A stretch of 64,000 bases of DNA from a virus, in the IMG/VR virus record IMGVR_UViG_3300005731_000013, positions 1 through 64,000 of that record. The stretch is one strand, 5' to 3'. The notes beneath the pieces are model-generated. The model saw only the letters and a list, made by a program, of their open reading frames with translations, made no database searches and was not told the DNA's origin. Shown in pieces: positions 48,126 to 57,347 of the stretch (within the stretch, counting starts at the first letter, position 1; each line of letters opens with the position of its first letter). The position numbers and the translations under genes were made by a program.

Positions 48126-49643
48126 ATGAAAATAATGAGAACACCTAAACGATTATTCTGGATTCACGTTAAAGACCTTGACTTATCTAATATAGACCCA
48201 AACATCGTTGCATCTAAAAATGCAGCTCGTGTAAAATGGCACTTAGATAATGAAATTGCATCTACTCCGCATTGCATCAATCAAAATTGTAATAATGAAG
48301 TTAAATGGAAGGCAGGGCATGGTTACCAAACATTTTGCAGTCGTAAATGTAGTGCGCAAAATGAATCAATCAAACAACAAAAGAAAAATACATGTGAACA
48401 AAAATATGGTGTGTCAAATCCGAGCAAAAACACAGAAATTAAACAAAAAATAAAAGATACAACGAATAAACGATTTGGTGTTGACCATCCGTTGCAAAAT
48501 GACGATATTATGACTAAAACCAAGAATACGAATATAGCCAAATATGGTGTGTCGTCATACTCACAAACTGCTAAATTCAAAGAATTGGTCTCAGGTGACA
48601 GTAATCCGAATCGTCAACGGTTTTCACAAGACACATTAGATATCTTGAATAGTAAATCAAAATTTAATAGTTTGGCTGATGGTAAATCGATTTATGAGTT
48701 AAGTGACGCTTTAGAAAAGTTTGATATATCTACTTTACGAAAGTATATTCATCAATATGACAGTAATGTATTATTGCGACGGTCACAATTAGAACATGAA
48801 ATGGCTGATTTTTTGAATGATTTAGATGTTAAATTTATTCAAAATGAACGCAATATTATATCTCCACAAGAACTAGATTTTTATTTACCTGATCATAATA
48901 TTGCTATCGAAATGAATGGTATCTACTGGCATTCCGAAAAGTTTATTTCTGATAAATTTTACCATTATAATAAATGGAAATCATGTCATGATAACGATAT
49001 CCACCTGATATCTATTTTTGAAGATTTATGGATAAATCATCCAACTAAAGTCAAACAAGCATTAATATCATTATTGGGATTGCGACATAGTCCAGTAATT
49101 GGGGCGCGAAAGTTGCAAATCATGCAAATAAATGCAACCATTGCACGGCCATTTTTAAACAAATACCATTTACAAAATTTTGTGAATGGAACACATTTTG
49201 CTGCATTCAACTATCAAATGCAACCAATGGCAATCATGACATTTGGAATGTCACGAAATCAACATTTTGAACTTAAACGGTTTTCTACAAATGGCGGGAA
49301 TTTTCCAGGTGTGGCCTCTAAATTATTCAAATATGCACGCCAACAATTAGCATTTGATAAGGTTGTCAGTTTTAGTGATAATACATGGTTTACAGGCAAG
49401 ATGTATGAACATTTAGGTTTTGATTTTGAAAATGTAATTCAACCGTCATATAAATATTTTTATAAAGGAAATTTAGTTCATTGCTCGACTTTTACAAAAC
49501 AAAATATAGTTAGGAAATTTCCATATATGAAAGAAGCAATAGATAACGGAATGACTGAAAAAATTGCCATGCAGCAACTTGACATACCACGTGTATGGGA
49601 TTGTGGCAAGAAAAAATGGTTATGGACTGATAGAAACGGTTGA
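48126..49643 (+). CDS. Vsr-like homing endonuclease next to gp19
   Basis: The 505-residue protein (ATG at 48126 or 48135) shares all family parts: Cys finger (C50, C55, C71, C75), YGVSNP-type repeats, nuclease core QELDFYLPDHNIAIEMNGIY followed by WHS, GNAT-like region (LNKYHLQNFVNGTHFAAF, MTFGMSRNQHFELKRF) and the C-end RVWDCGKKKWLW. It is closest to the terL endonuclease. It is inserted divergently next to gp19 on the opposite strand, and no split gene is present there. Confidence 0.85.
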   Translation: MKIMRTPKRLFWIHVKDLDLSNIDPNIVASKNAARVKWHLDNEIASTPHCINQNCNNEVKWKAGHGYQTFCSRKCSAQNESIKQQKKNTCEQKYGVSNPSKNTEIKQKIKDTTNKRFGVDHPLQNDDIMTKTKNTNIAKYGVSSYSQTAKFKELVSGDSNPNRQRFSQDTLDILNSKSKFNSLADGKSIYELSDALEKFDISTLRKYIHQYDSNVLLRRSQLEHEMADFLNDLDVKFIQNERNIISPQELDFYLPDHNIAIEMNGIYWHSEKFISDKFYHYNKWKSCHDNDIHLISIFEDLWINHPTKVKQALISLLGLRHSPVIGARKLQIMQINATIARPFLNKYHLQNFVNGTHFAAFNYQMQPMAIMTFGMSRNQHFELKRFSTNGGNFPGVASKLFKYARQQLAFDKVVSFSDNTWFTGKMYEHLGFDFENVIQPSYKYFYKGNLVHCSTFTKQNIVRKFPYMKEAIDNGMTEKIAMQQLDIPRVWDCGKKKWLWTDRNG

Positions 49644-49668
49644 CAACCAAAATGTTTTACGTTATATT
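49640..49668 (+). promoter_or_regulatory. sigma70-like early promoter, plus strand
   Basis: TTGACA, 17 bp, TATATT just after the endonuclease stop, driving the small plus-strand gene. Confidence 0.7.
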
Positions 49669-49724
49669 GATAATATAATTAATGCAACAAACTGTTGCCA
49701 ATGCTGTTTATTAGGAGACAAGCA

Positions 49725-49865
49725 ATGATGAACCCTATTTTCTTCGTATTTAATATTGCAATCATGTGTGCAATGCTGACGTTCCTCCCCCAGATTGCAT
49801 TTGCGTTTGCAAATACCACTTCTGCATCTGGCCGCATGTTTTGGCCAATCTTGACTCAATTTTAA
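49725..49865 (+). CDS. Small membrane or secreted peptide (46 aa), self-contained unit
   Basis: The ATG at 49725 is preceded by TTAGGAGACAAGCA. The peptide (MMNPIFFVFNIAIMCAMLTF, then LPQIAFAFANTTSAS) has one long hydrophobic segment and could be a signal peptide with cleavage after AFA or a membrane peptide. It has its own early promoter and terminator, an organisation like a moron. Function unknown; superinfection exclusion or host membrane effects are possible. Confidence 0.65.
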   Translation: MMNPIFFVFNIAIMCAMLTFLPQIAFAFANTTSASGRMFWPILTQF

Positions 49866-49892
49866 TATATAAGTTGATTTGCAAAGTTAGAT

Positions 49893-49924
49893 AATGGGAC
49901 TAGAAATCTAGTCCCATTTTTTTT
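49893..49924. terminator. Strong terminator after the small plus-strand gene
   Basis: AATGGGACTAG / CTAGTCCCATT stem followed by eight T residues on the plus strand. It also faces the minus-strand unit ending at 49931 and is likely bidirectional. Confidence 0.9.
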
Positions 49925-49930
49925 GAGTAA

Positions 49931-50359
49931 TTAATCTTTATTTACAGTGTTTGTCAAGGGTTTCCATTCATTCAATGATAACCCGTCAGCATAATTGTCA
50001 TCAAATGATAATTGAACTTCATCACCATTTTGTATTTTAGCACCTGCATCATTCATCTTCTCCATCATTTCCCTATTATATGCAAATTCATATAATTTAT
50101 GATATTCTTGATCATCAATTAACCAAATTAAGATCATGTTGTCTGAAGTCACAATGTGATGTATGTAAACAAAATTGCCTTCAGGCACTGATTTGATCGG
50201 TGTTCCCAATAATTGTTGATATGTTGTAAATGCAACTGTTCCTAATAACAGCATACCAATAAGAATTAATGATTTGAATATATCATTCATATTTGAAAAA
50301 TATGATGTATATGCCATCAAAATTGCAACTGCCACTCCGCATACAATTAATATTGTCAT
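49931..50359 (-). CDS. Small membrane protein of the channel-like cassette
   Basis: The 142-residue protein has two N-terminal hydrophobic segments (about 4-20 and 27-45) and a soluble acidic domain after (about 60-142). Its start overlaps the stop of the ExbD-like gene by 4 bp. The operon placement suggests an accessory subunit of the channel cassette. No known domain. Confidence 0.6.
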   Translation of the reverse strand: MTILIVCGVAVAILMAYTSYFSNMNDIFKSLILIGMLLLGTVAFTTYQQLLGTPIKSVPEGNFVYIHHIVTSDNMILIWLIDDQEYHKLYEFAYNREMMEKMNDAGAKIQNGDEVQLSFDDNYADGLSLNEWKPLTNTVNKD

Positions 50360-50970
50360 CTAGATCTCCCTTGCGAATTTCCATTAAATACAATATTTCG
50401 TCGAAATGGCATTTGAATATCTGTACGCATGTCACCAATATCTCCATTTTCATTGACTTCAAATGATGCAACTGTCAATTCTTTATCAGGTGTTAATGTT
50501 ATACTGTCTACAAATTTAATCGCAAAAGGATCAATTTGTGTTACTGTTATTGTCGAATCAACTGCATCGCCAGCAGGAGTATAATAATGAACGTTTATAA
50601 AATATTCTCCGGCCGGTAAAGTTGTAAAAGATATTACTTCATAATTTCGAGCAATAATTTCTTCTTCACCATTTACTATAATAGTATCATTTGATACACC
50701 GCGGTCATCTCTTTCTAAATTGAAATATTTTCCATCCATTTTAGAAAATCCAACCCACGTCTGATCATAACCTCTTACCCATAAATCCATATCTTCAGTC
50801 AATGCAGGATCCCATTCTAATGTGATTAATAGCCGAACAGGAGGATCAATTGTTCCTAATGTTTCTGGAGGATTAATCATTAGAAAAGAAATGATAAACA
50901 TCATCGATATACCAAGTAATAAATTGAACAATAAATCAATGAATGCTAATATTGCTGATGTTCGTTTCAT
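50356..50970 (-). CDS. ExbD/TolR-like membrane protein with soluble beta domain
   Basis: The 204-residue protein has one N-terminal transmembrane helix (residues about 7-33, ILAFIDLLFNLLLGISMMFI) with an Asp at position 12, the site expected for the proton-binding Asp of ExbD/TolR/MotB. The periplasmic part (LEWDPALTEDMDLWVRGYDQ, then DDRG) resembles DUF2135/YfaP-like beta domains. It overlaps both neighbours. I infer an energy-coupled membrane complex with the TolQ-like protein; its job is unknown. Confidence 0.65.
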   Translation of the reverse strand: MKRTSAILAFIDLLFNLLLGISMMFIISFLMINPPETLGTIDPPVRLLITLEWDPALTEDMDLWVRGYDQTWVGFSKMDGKYFNLERDDRGVSNDTIIVNGEEEIIARNYEVISFTTLPAGEYFINVHYYTPAGDAVDSTITVTQIDPFAIKFVDSITLTPDKELTVASFEVNENGDIGDMRTDIQMPFRRNIVFNGNSQGRSR

Positions 50971-51416
50971 GATTCAAGCACCACAATTTGTAAATTGATG
51001 ATAACACTTGCAACAATTCCTGATAACGATGTGATAAGAGCAGCACTCATTCCTTGTGCCATCATTGCCAAGGCCGTCGTCATTGCCAATGTATCTGATG
51101 GGTCTAGAATTACGCCCGGACCAAATACTGCCCACAAGACTATCATAAACCCACTTAACGTGCCTATCAGCCCTATAGATATTACGCTCTCACTCATAAA
51201 ATATAACATATCGTTATTAGTATATTGTTTGGTATAATATTTCCATCCGAGCAATATATGAGATGACACCAGAATTCCTATGTTTACAAATGTCAACATT
51301 GTTTGATCATAAATTTGAATAAATTCAAATAAACCAAAATAAAAGTGACCAGTTGCTAATACAAATACCATTAGGACTAAAATTGTCCAGAATTTCCAAA
51401 ATTTAATTTTTTCCAT
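50967..51416 (-). CDS. ExbB/TolQ/MotA-like membrane protein
   Basis: I start at 51416 (MEKIKFWKFWTILVLMVFVL); the frame stays open 18 codons upstream into the endonuclease gene. Three to four hydrophobic segments occur. The C-terminal part ISIGLIGTLSGFMIVLWAVF plus LAMMAQGMSAALITSLSGIV and IINLQI matches the MotA/TolQ/ExbB family signature. ExbB-type proteins form a pentameric stator for proton flow. The ExbD-like gene is directly next. Confidence 0.75.
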   Translation of the reverse strand: MEKIKFWKFWTILVLMVFVLATGHFYFGLFEFIQIYDQTMLTFVNIGILVSSHILLGWKYYTKQYTNNDMLYFMSESVISIGLIGTLSGFMIVLWAVFGPGVILDPSDTLAMTTALAMMAQGMSAALITSLSGIVASVIINLQIVVLES

Positions 51417-53022
51417 TATTTTTCCAAATATATTTTGCATTTCCACAATCCCAAATTCGAAGCCAGCCATTATTTGTCATATTATCATATTGACTTTGCG
51501 TGTTGTCATAATGCTTTAAAAGTGTAGTTAAATTTGATCTTACTGCTTTGTTTCGTGATATTACGTCATATGTTCCTCTTCCTGTTTGCTTGGCATACAT
51601 ATAGCCTGGTTTTGAAAATGACACAAATTCAAACCCGTAACGGCTATAAACATTATCAGCATTGCCAAATCTAAGATTGGCGTATGTCAATAATGATTCA
51701 AAATCTTCTTCCTTGCATGAGTTGACCAACAATTTACTGAACCCGCCAGGAATATGATATCCATTTTTGATAGCAAATCTTGCAATTTCAAAAGTATCAG
51801 GGCCTTTGTTAAATCTGTCATGAATGAATGAAATCGCTGCTACTAATTCACCAGATGAAGTTTTCAACCCATAATTTATTTTTGTTTTGACATCACCCAT
51901 CAAATGATTTTCATTCATAAACACTTGCTTGTCAGAATGTTGAAGTTTGACAAACTTCAATTTCCTAGCATATATCTTTGTTTCATATTTGCCCAAACAA
52001 TGACTGATCATGCCTGTTACTAAATCAAATTTATTTTCAATCTCATGTTCAAAAAACGTCAACAATCTGATATTCTTATCTGAACACATTTTGAACTTAT
52101 CTTTCGAAGTATGTTTATTACGAGGATCAATTAAATCTGAATGCCAATAAATTCCATTCAATTCAATAGCAAGATTATATTCTGGTATCCAAATATCCAA
52201 TTCACGTTCTATTACATCTCTGTTATTTGTTTCAAAATACACATTTTGTGATATCAAATAATCTGCAATATAACTTTCTATTTTTGATACAGGTTTACGT
52301 GTTATTTTTAAATCATGCTTTCGAATATAACTCAGCAATGTTTTTGGTGTTATTTGAAGGTCGTCAGCATATTGTGTAAATGTCTTAGATTTGTCATCAC
52401 AAATTTGTTTACAAAACTCTACATTTGATAATTTTTCTAATAGTGATTCAGACATATGTTGCTGCGTATAATATTTGTTTCCAAACATTTTATTATGTGA
52501 ATCTCTGATTTTATCTATTACGAGTTGTGATTTTGCAGGATTATCATAACCATAACGTTCAATATTGGTCTGCTTAATCTTTTCTCGAATTTCAGGCGAG
52601 CTCGCTGGAGTTTTGGTCCCATAACGTTTTAAATTAGTCTGTTCACGAATAGTCTTTGTATGATTAAATGTATGCGTATCTCCATACTTATTTAAATTTG
52701 TTTGTTTGATTTTTTCAAATTTTGTTGATTTTGGATCATTTGAACATTTATTCGAACAAAACTTACGAAACTCTTTTTTGACCGTATCTAATGTGGTCTG
52801 TTTCCCACAAATCATACAATGATTAGTAATGGCTATATCATTGATGATAATCATAATCACGGCAGATAATTTATAATTTTGTAAGTTGTGCTTCTTGACA
52901 AATGGACTAACTATTGTTATGATATCGTCATAATGCTTCGAAGTTGTTCGAACAGTATTGGCATTGACCCTTCCTTTTGAATCAATTATCTTTGGAATTT
53001 TTAATAGTTCTGCCTTCGTCAT
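51403..53022 (-). CDS. Vsr-like homing endonuclease between gp18 and the ExbB-like gene
   Basis: The ATG at 53022 (MTKAELLKIPKIIDSKGRVN) follows an AAAGG site; a frame open to 53040 is less likely. The protein has a cysteine finger, RYGTKTP and RYGYDNP repeats, an HTH-like KTFTQYADDLQITPKTLLSY, nuclease core ERELDIWIPEYNLAIELNGI followed by YWHSD, and the family end RIWDCGNAKYIW. Unlike the terL and uvsW cases, gp18 is intact. A perfect late box precedes it. It overlaps the ExbB-like start. Confidence 0.85.
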   Translation of the reverse strand: MTKAELLKIPKIIDSKGRVNANTVRTTSKHYDDIITIVSPFVKKHNLQNYKLSAVIMIIINDIAITNHCMICGKQTTLDTVKKEFRKFCSNKCSNDPKSTKFEKIKQTNLNKYGDTHTFNHTKTIREQTNLKRYGTKTPASSPEIREKIKQTNIERYGYDNPAKSQLVIDKIRDSHNKMFGNKYYTQQHMSESLLEKLSNVEFCKQICDDKSKTFTQYADDLQITPKTLLSYIRKHDLKITRKPVSKIESYIADYLISQNVYFETNNRDVIERELDIWIPEYNLAIELNGIYWHSDLIDPRNKHTSKDKFKMCSDKNIRLLTFFEHEIENKFDLVTGMISHCLGKYETKIYARKLKFVKLQHSDKQVFMNENHLMGDVKTKINYGLKTSSGELVAAISFIHDRFNKGPDTFEIARFAIKNGYHIPGGFSKLLVNSCKEEDFESLLTYANLRFGNADNVYSRYGFEFVSFSKPGYMYAKQTGRGTYDVISRNKAVRSNLTTLLKHYDNTQSQYDNMTNNGWLRIWDCGNAKYIWKNNGKN

Positions 53023-53040
53023 TACAATACCTTTTAGCAT

Positions 53041-53048
53041 TATTTATA
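53041..53048 (-). promoter_or_regulatory. Perfect late-type box TATAAATA
   Basis: The minus strand reads TGTATAAATAATGC about 19 bp upstream of the endonuclease ATG. It would drive endonuclease and channel cassette late. Confidence 0.6.
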
Positions 53049-53063
53049 CAGGTATTCAGACTG

Positions 53064-53090
53064 AATGCCAAGCAAAAAATGCTTGGCATT
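53064..53090 (-). terminator. Terminator after gp18
   Basis: AATGCCAAGCA / TGCTTGGCATT stem lies 28 bp past the gp18 stop. Confidence 0.75.
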
Positions 53091-53117
53091 CTATTTTAAT
53101 TTAAATGTGCGCTATTA

Positions 53118-55589
53118 TTACAGCGAACCAGTGTTTACAATCCTAATAGGTATGTATATAAATTCAACACTTTTTGTTGGTGCAATTGCGATATCGATAT
53201 ATAGTTCGTTACGGTCAATTCGCAATGATGTGTTATTGCTTTCGTCACAGACAACTGCGAAATCTGACAATGCTCGTTTTGTCAAAAGATCACTTAAGAA
53301 CGAGTCAAACAATTGTTTTGCACGGTCACGAGTCAATTTATCATTTTGTTCAAACAATAATGGTCTTGCAATTTCATCAAATCGCTCACGTAGATATGCA
53401 ACAAGGCGTGCCACGTTAACTCGGTCCAAAGCACTTGATGTAGGGTGCAATGTTTTTTGTCCAAATACAACCACACCTTCTAATGGGAATTGTGCGATTG
53501 GGTTCATATTATTCAAATACATTGCATCACGTTGGCCTTGGCTCAATGATACAGTTTTAAATTCATTTTCAGTTGTAATATATCCAACTGCTGAACCATT
53601 TTGAACTACACCACGAGTCAAGCCAGCAGGCGCGAACCATGGATATGAAATATTATCATTATAAGCATATGTATACAATACAACATGACTTGCTGGGACT
53701 GTAACTGTGTCTCCTGCAGGTGTAGTTGAACGTGCAGATGGATAATAAACAGCACTATATGTATTTTTGGTAACTAGACCATCTTCACCATTTTCAGATG
53801 CTGATGTTCCTAATACCCATTCAGTTGCTTCTGCAGGAGTTTTGCGCATAGGTGCATCAATAATAATAAATCCTGTTTCGCCACGGTCACTATTAAGTGT
53901 TACTAATTCGTCAGTTAATTCTGGGAAATTAGGTGCAGCAAGCAATGTAAATTCACGATACGGATCACGAAGATCATCATTTCCTGCTACTGCTGCTTGC
54001 ATTGATGTTGCGATGATTTTATGTTGTGCCAATCTGCCAAATACACCAGATCCATCAACATTATTTCCTGCGCCATTAACCCAGGCATCAACAGTAGATG
54101 CGCCATCATTTACTGAAATATTTTCTTCCCATACACGAACAGTATTGCTACTAAATGCCATGTTTACAGCCAACATATCAGTTGGATAAATTGCAGCTTG
54201 AGGAGCATCATCAAATAAGTTTGCGCCTGTTACAGCACCACTTGCTAATGTAGTTCTGTCAGTCGATGTAAAATCAGAAAACAAAACGCCGCGTTCGGTG
54301 CTTTGATCAGTATTATCATAAAGCAACCATTGTGTTGATGCAGAATCATATCTATATAATTTTGGATAAGCACTATCTTCAGCACTTGTGTCTACCCAAA
54401 TATCATTATCACTAAGTGAACCAGTCGGCTCAGTAACTGAATAAGTGATATCAGCTGCTGCAACCCGTGTCCAATCACTTCCGTCATGAATCAAGATATC
54501 CAAATCATCTACAGAATCATCATACCAATAAGTTCCTGCAACTGCGGTTCCTGTTGGTTCATCATCTTGTGCATAAATCACTGAATCAATTGCAGATGCA
54601 GTAGTGTCTACTTGTTCTAATGCGATTCCTGCGGCTGTAGATGCCATTACTGCTAATGCTAGATTTGTATCTGTCATTGTTGCAGTAATATTAGTTGCAC
54701 TCAATCCATCTTGTGCCACATAAATTGATCCACCTTCTGTTAATGTTACACCTTCAACAGTCAATAAATCAAACACGCCTGAAGAATTTGACTGATAAGC
54801 AACAAGGTTTATACCATTGCCAGGCTGGGTTGTTTTGATCCATACATCATTATCAGCTGGAGAGCTAGGTGTATTATAATGAGGATTAAATGTAACGGTT
54901 TGTGTTTGTGCAGTTTGCCACGCATCATTTAATGCTGTCCATGTTCCGTCTTCATTTACAAAATAACCTAATGAAACACCTGTTGTGCCATCACTAAGAA
55001 TTGCAACTAGAAAATTTTGATCATCTGGCGATGATGCTGCTGTTGTGGTTGGTGAATATGTGCTTGGATTGGCAATTTCACCAGCACTTGCACTGAGGTC
55101 AACCTCGACAGTTACAGATTGTAATACCCAAGATGCACTTGACGCAACCCATTTATGAACACCATAAGAACTGGCATCTGTATCAAACCAAATTTGATTT
55201 GCATTTGCTGGACCTGTTGGCGCAGTGTCTGTCGCTTCAAGTTGATCTAAATCAATTGCAGCACGGACAACATATGCTTGAGAACCTTGACCTAAATAGC
55301 TATATGCAGCCAACAAACCATACTCACTTGTCTCTGCTGCCTCAATGCTTGAAAATGTCGGATCTCCGAAATATTGTGTTAACTCACGCTGACTTGTTAC
55401 TGGAACAACCTGCCCTGCATAGGCAGCTTTCGTATATTTGGCAATTCCATCTGTCTCTGTTCCTGTTGGATCTGTTTTGTCTTGCGCCGTAGCAAGAATG
55501 ATTAGAGGAATTGTCCCAGCACCTGGGCTGGCATAGGCGCTTTCGTCTACAACTGTTACGTCGACACCTGGGGATACTAATGTAGCCAT
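53118..55589 (-). CDS. gp18: Tail sheath protein gp18
   Basis: The 823-residue protein starts MATLVSPGVDVTVVDESAYA and ends with the conserved sheath C-terminal domain (TLHPTSSALDRVNVARLVAY, then PTKSVEFIYIPIRIV). Between residues 120 and 425 it has four similar short modules (PTG..NDIWVDT...W) that probably form the exposed outer domain. T4 sheath contraction drives DNA delivery. It is larger than T4 gp18 (659 residues), mainly through these modules. A CTAAATATT late-like box and AGGAG lie upstream. Confidence 0.9.
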   Translation of the reverse strand: MATLVSPGVDVTVVDESAYASPGAGTIPLIILATAQDKTDPTGTETDGIAKYTKAAYAGQVVPVTSQRELTQYFGDPTFSSIEAAETSEYGLLAAYSYLGQGSQAYVVRAAIDLDQLEATDTAPTGPANANQIWFDTDASSYGVHKWVASSASWVLQSVTVEVDLSASAGEIANPSTYSPTTTAASSPDDQNFLVAILSDGTTGVSLGYFVNEDGTWTALNDAWQTAQTQTVTFNPHYNTPSSPADNDVWIKTTQPGNGINLVAYQSNSSGVFDLLTVEGVTLTEGGSIYVAQDGLSATNITATMTDTNLALAVMASTAAGIALEQVDTTASAIDSVIYAQDDEPTGTAVAGTYWYDDSVDDLDILIHDGSDWTRVAAADITYSVTEPTGSLSDNDIWVDTSAEDSAYPKLYRYDSASTQWLLYDNTDQSTERGVLFSDFTSTDRTTLASGAVTGANLFDDAPQAAIYPTDMLAVNMAFSSNTVRVWEENISVNDGASTVDAWVNGAGNNVDGSGVFGRLAQHKIIATSMQAAVAGNDDLRDPYREFTLLAAPNFPELTDELVTLNSDRGETGFIIIDAPMRKTPAEATEWVLGTSASENGEDGLVTKNTYSAVYYPSARSTTPAGDTVTVPASHVVLYTYAYNDNISYPWFAPAGLTRGVVQNGSAVGYITTENEFKTVSLSQGQRDAMYLNNMNPIAQFPLEGVVVFGQKTLHPTSSALDRVNVARLVAYLRERFDEIARPLLFEQNDKLTRDRAKQLFDSFLSDLLTKRALSDFAVVCDESNNTSLRIDRNELYIDIAIAPTKSVEFIYIPIRIVNTGSL

Positions 55590-55619
55590 ATTTGACTCCT
55601 TTTGCTAATATTGTTATAT

Positions 55620-55629
55620 CAATATTTAG
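55620..55629 (-). promoter_or_regulatory. Late-promoter-like box CTAAATATTG for gp18
   Basis: The minus strand reads TTGCTAAATATTGATATAAC about 35 bp upstream of gp18. Confidence 0.45.
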
Positions 55630-55694
55630 CAATCCCATACTTATTATAGCACAAAACAGAATAAACTACGTATGAAATAACAAATTACAAAAAA

Positions 55695-55901
55695 TCAGTG
55701 ATATTGACTTAGTTTGTTAAAAATGATTTTTTGAATTTTTTGGTCATAATAATCGTGTAGTTCTATCAATTTCGCAATAGTTGTTTCATGCATAATAAGT
55801 TGTTCTTCATAATATTGGTCCATTTGATCTATTGGTTGCAGAGCTATGAAATCACAAAATTTACTCATCGTTTCATTTCGTTGTTGTTCAATATTCAACA
55901 T
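55695..55901 (-). CDS. Small hypothetical protein (68 aa)
   Basis: This 68-residue helical protein starts MLNIEQQRNETMSKFCDFIA and is rich in Gln, Tyr and Ile. It overlaps the stop of the dNMP kinase gene by 7 bp, so it is probably in the same early unit. No domain recognised. Confidence 0.5.
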   Translation of the reverse strand: MLNIEQQRNETMSKFCDFIALQPIDQMDQYYEEQLIMHETTIAKLIELHDYYDQKIQKIIFNKLSQYH

Positions 55902-56530
55902 TTATCTATCATTTGCCGTTGTATCTGTTGTGCTAAATCTTCAATAGTTCCCTCATTATGAATTGTTTTATCAAATTCCGTCGGATGATCAATCCATCGC
56001 CATTCACTTTCATGAATGTCAGGATGATATTCATGCATCCAATCCGTATCATACCGATTGTCGTTAATGGCATTATTAATCCATTCTGGATCTGGACCCT
56101 TTTTAATACGCCACACTTGACCATTCATGTTACGCACCAATTCACGCTCATTAAAAAATCTAATGTCAGGTATTACAAAATTAGTATTCGGATTTTCAAT
56201 CAATTCTTTCTTAACAAATAAAATCCATATTTGATCATCCAATCCTTTTCGCATACAATCAGTTCCGACCCGCTGCAATATAGACCTCGGCGTGACATCA
56301 TATCCTAATTCATTTGTCCAAAATTCATCTGGCTTTTCACGCCATTTTCGACTATGTGGTGTTTGACCTTCAATCATATCACGATCCCAATCAAACATTG
56401 TCGCAATAGTATCTTTCAATCGATCAGCATAGCTAAGTTTTTTAAAATTGTAATTGTCAACGAGAATATCACCGACAGTGTCTTTACCACTGCCGATGAA
56501 TCCTGCTAGCCCTATAATGTGTCGTTTCAT
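55895..56530 (-). CDS. gp1: Deoxynucleoside monophosphate kinase
   Basis: The 211-residue protein has Walker A GLAGFIGSGKDTVGD, then the LSYADRLKDTIATMFDWDRD substrate-binding region, RVGTDCMRKGLDDQIW and the VIPDIRFFNERELV motif, as in T4 gp1. It phosphorylates dNMPs for DNA synthesis. A clean sigma70 promoter and ribosome site (GGAGATTAT) lie upstream. Confidence 0.85.
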   Translation of the reverse strand: MKRHIIGLAGFIGSGKDTVGDILVDNYNFKKLSYADRLKDTIATMFDWDRDMIEGQTPHSRKWREKPDEFWTNELGYDVTPRSILQRVGTDCMRKGLDDQIWILFVKKELIENPNTNFVIPDIRFFNERELVRNMNGQVWRIKKGPDPEWINNAINDNRYDTDWMHEYHPDIHESEWRWIDHPTEFDKTIHNEGTIEDLAQQIQRQMIDKC

Positions 56531-56548
56531 ATAATCTCCTATGCGTAA

Positions 56549-56577
56549 ATTATAGCATAAAAGTTAAATGAAATCAA
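56549..56577 (-). promoter_or_regulatory. sigma70-like promoter for dNMP kinase
   Basis: The minus strand has TTGATT, 17 bp, TATAAT, 19 bp before the ATG. Confidence 0.7.
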
Positions 56578-56581
56578 GTAG

Positions 56582-56815
56582 TTACTGTGACATTTTTTTA
56601 AATAACGCATTCTGATTTTGAATATCTAAATCAGCCATTAATTTATCAATTTCATCCTCAGTGCCACAAAGGATGTCTCGTTTTAACCCCCACAAAATGA
56701 CACTGTCATGTTTGTTCATAGAACTAAGATACCAATCTTTAAACTTGTTCAACTTGTCCAACGCATCAGAACGTTTTGAAATCAAACGGCGGGCGGCGAT
56801 AGCTTTGCCCGTCAT
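56582..56815 (-). CDS. Small hypothetical early protein (77 aa)
   Basis: A basic N-terminus (MTGKAIAARRLISKRSDALD) is followed by an acidic helix. It overlaps the next upstream gene by 4 bp and lies in the small-gene early block. No domain recognised. Confidence 0.5.
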   Translation of the reverse strand: MTGKAIAARRLISKRSDALDKLNKFKDWYLSSMNKHDSVILWGLKRDILCGTEDEIDKLMADLDIQNQNALFKKMSQ

Positions 56816-57090
56816 TTATCTTTAAGCCTGTTCATAAATTCTTCTTGTCCAAGTGCATCTACAGTCTTGCGGATCTCTTCCAAAATATGTTCAGGGAGGT
56901 TGCTATCTTCAGGAACCTCAGCAATCAATGCTGTGATAAAGTATCGCCAAGATCCAATCATATGAGAATAGAATTTTCCACGATTGATTGAATTTATGCT
57001 TTTGTTTTCTTCGCTACGTTCAAGTGACCTGACAAGATTTGAATAGTCTTTAAGTAATGGTTCAAGTTGGGATGCAATTTCTTTGTTCAT
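56812..57090 (-). CDS. Small hypothetical early protein (92 aa)
   Basis: The acidic helical protein starts MNKEIASQLEPLLKDYSNLV and includes YSHMIGSWRYFITALIAEVP. It overlaps both neighbours by 4 bp. No known domain. Confidence 0.5.
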   Translation of the reverse strand: MNKEIASQLEPLLKDYSNLVRSLERSEENKSINSINRGKFYSHMIGSWRYFITALIAEVPEDSNLPEHILEEIRKTVDALGQEEFMNRLKDK

Positions 57091-57347
57091 GTCATGAGCT
57101 TTTTAATTACAATGGCTTCTTCAGCAAATTTAATATCTTGGTCTGGAACAAACTCGTTACACGCATGAACGCTTGAAGATGGGCCGCGGCTTCGACCACG
57201 AACATTGTGTTCTTTCGGACACATTGATGATTTCATCCAATTATAACAATTTCCACATTTGCGACGGCGGGCCAATTCTTGCAGCGAAGCCAATGAATTG
57301 GATTTAATCAAATTATCAATTTGACGTTGTTTAAAATCGTCACTCAT
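57087..57347 (-). CDS. Small zinc-binding early protein (86 aa)
   Basis: I start at 57347 (MSDDFKQRQIDNLIKSNSLA), where ATG overlaps the end of the preceding small gene; a longer frame to 57461 is rejected. Four Cys residues (CGNCYNWMKSSMCPKE and a later C) form a probable zinc knuckle. Basic stretch (VRGRSRGP) follows. Nucleic-acid binding likely. Confidence 0.55.
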   Translation of the reverse strand: MSDDFKQRQIDNLIKSNSLASLQELARRRKCGNCYNWMKSSMCPKEHNVRGRSRGPSSSVHACNEFVPDQDIKFAEEAIVIKKLMT

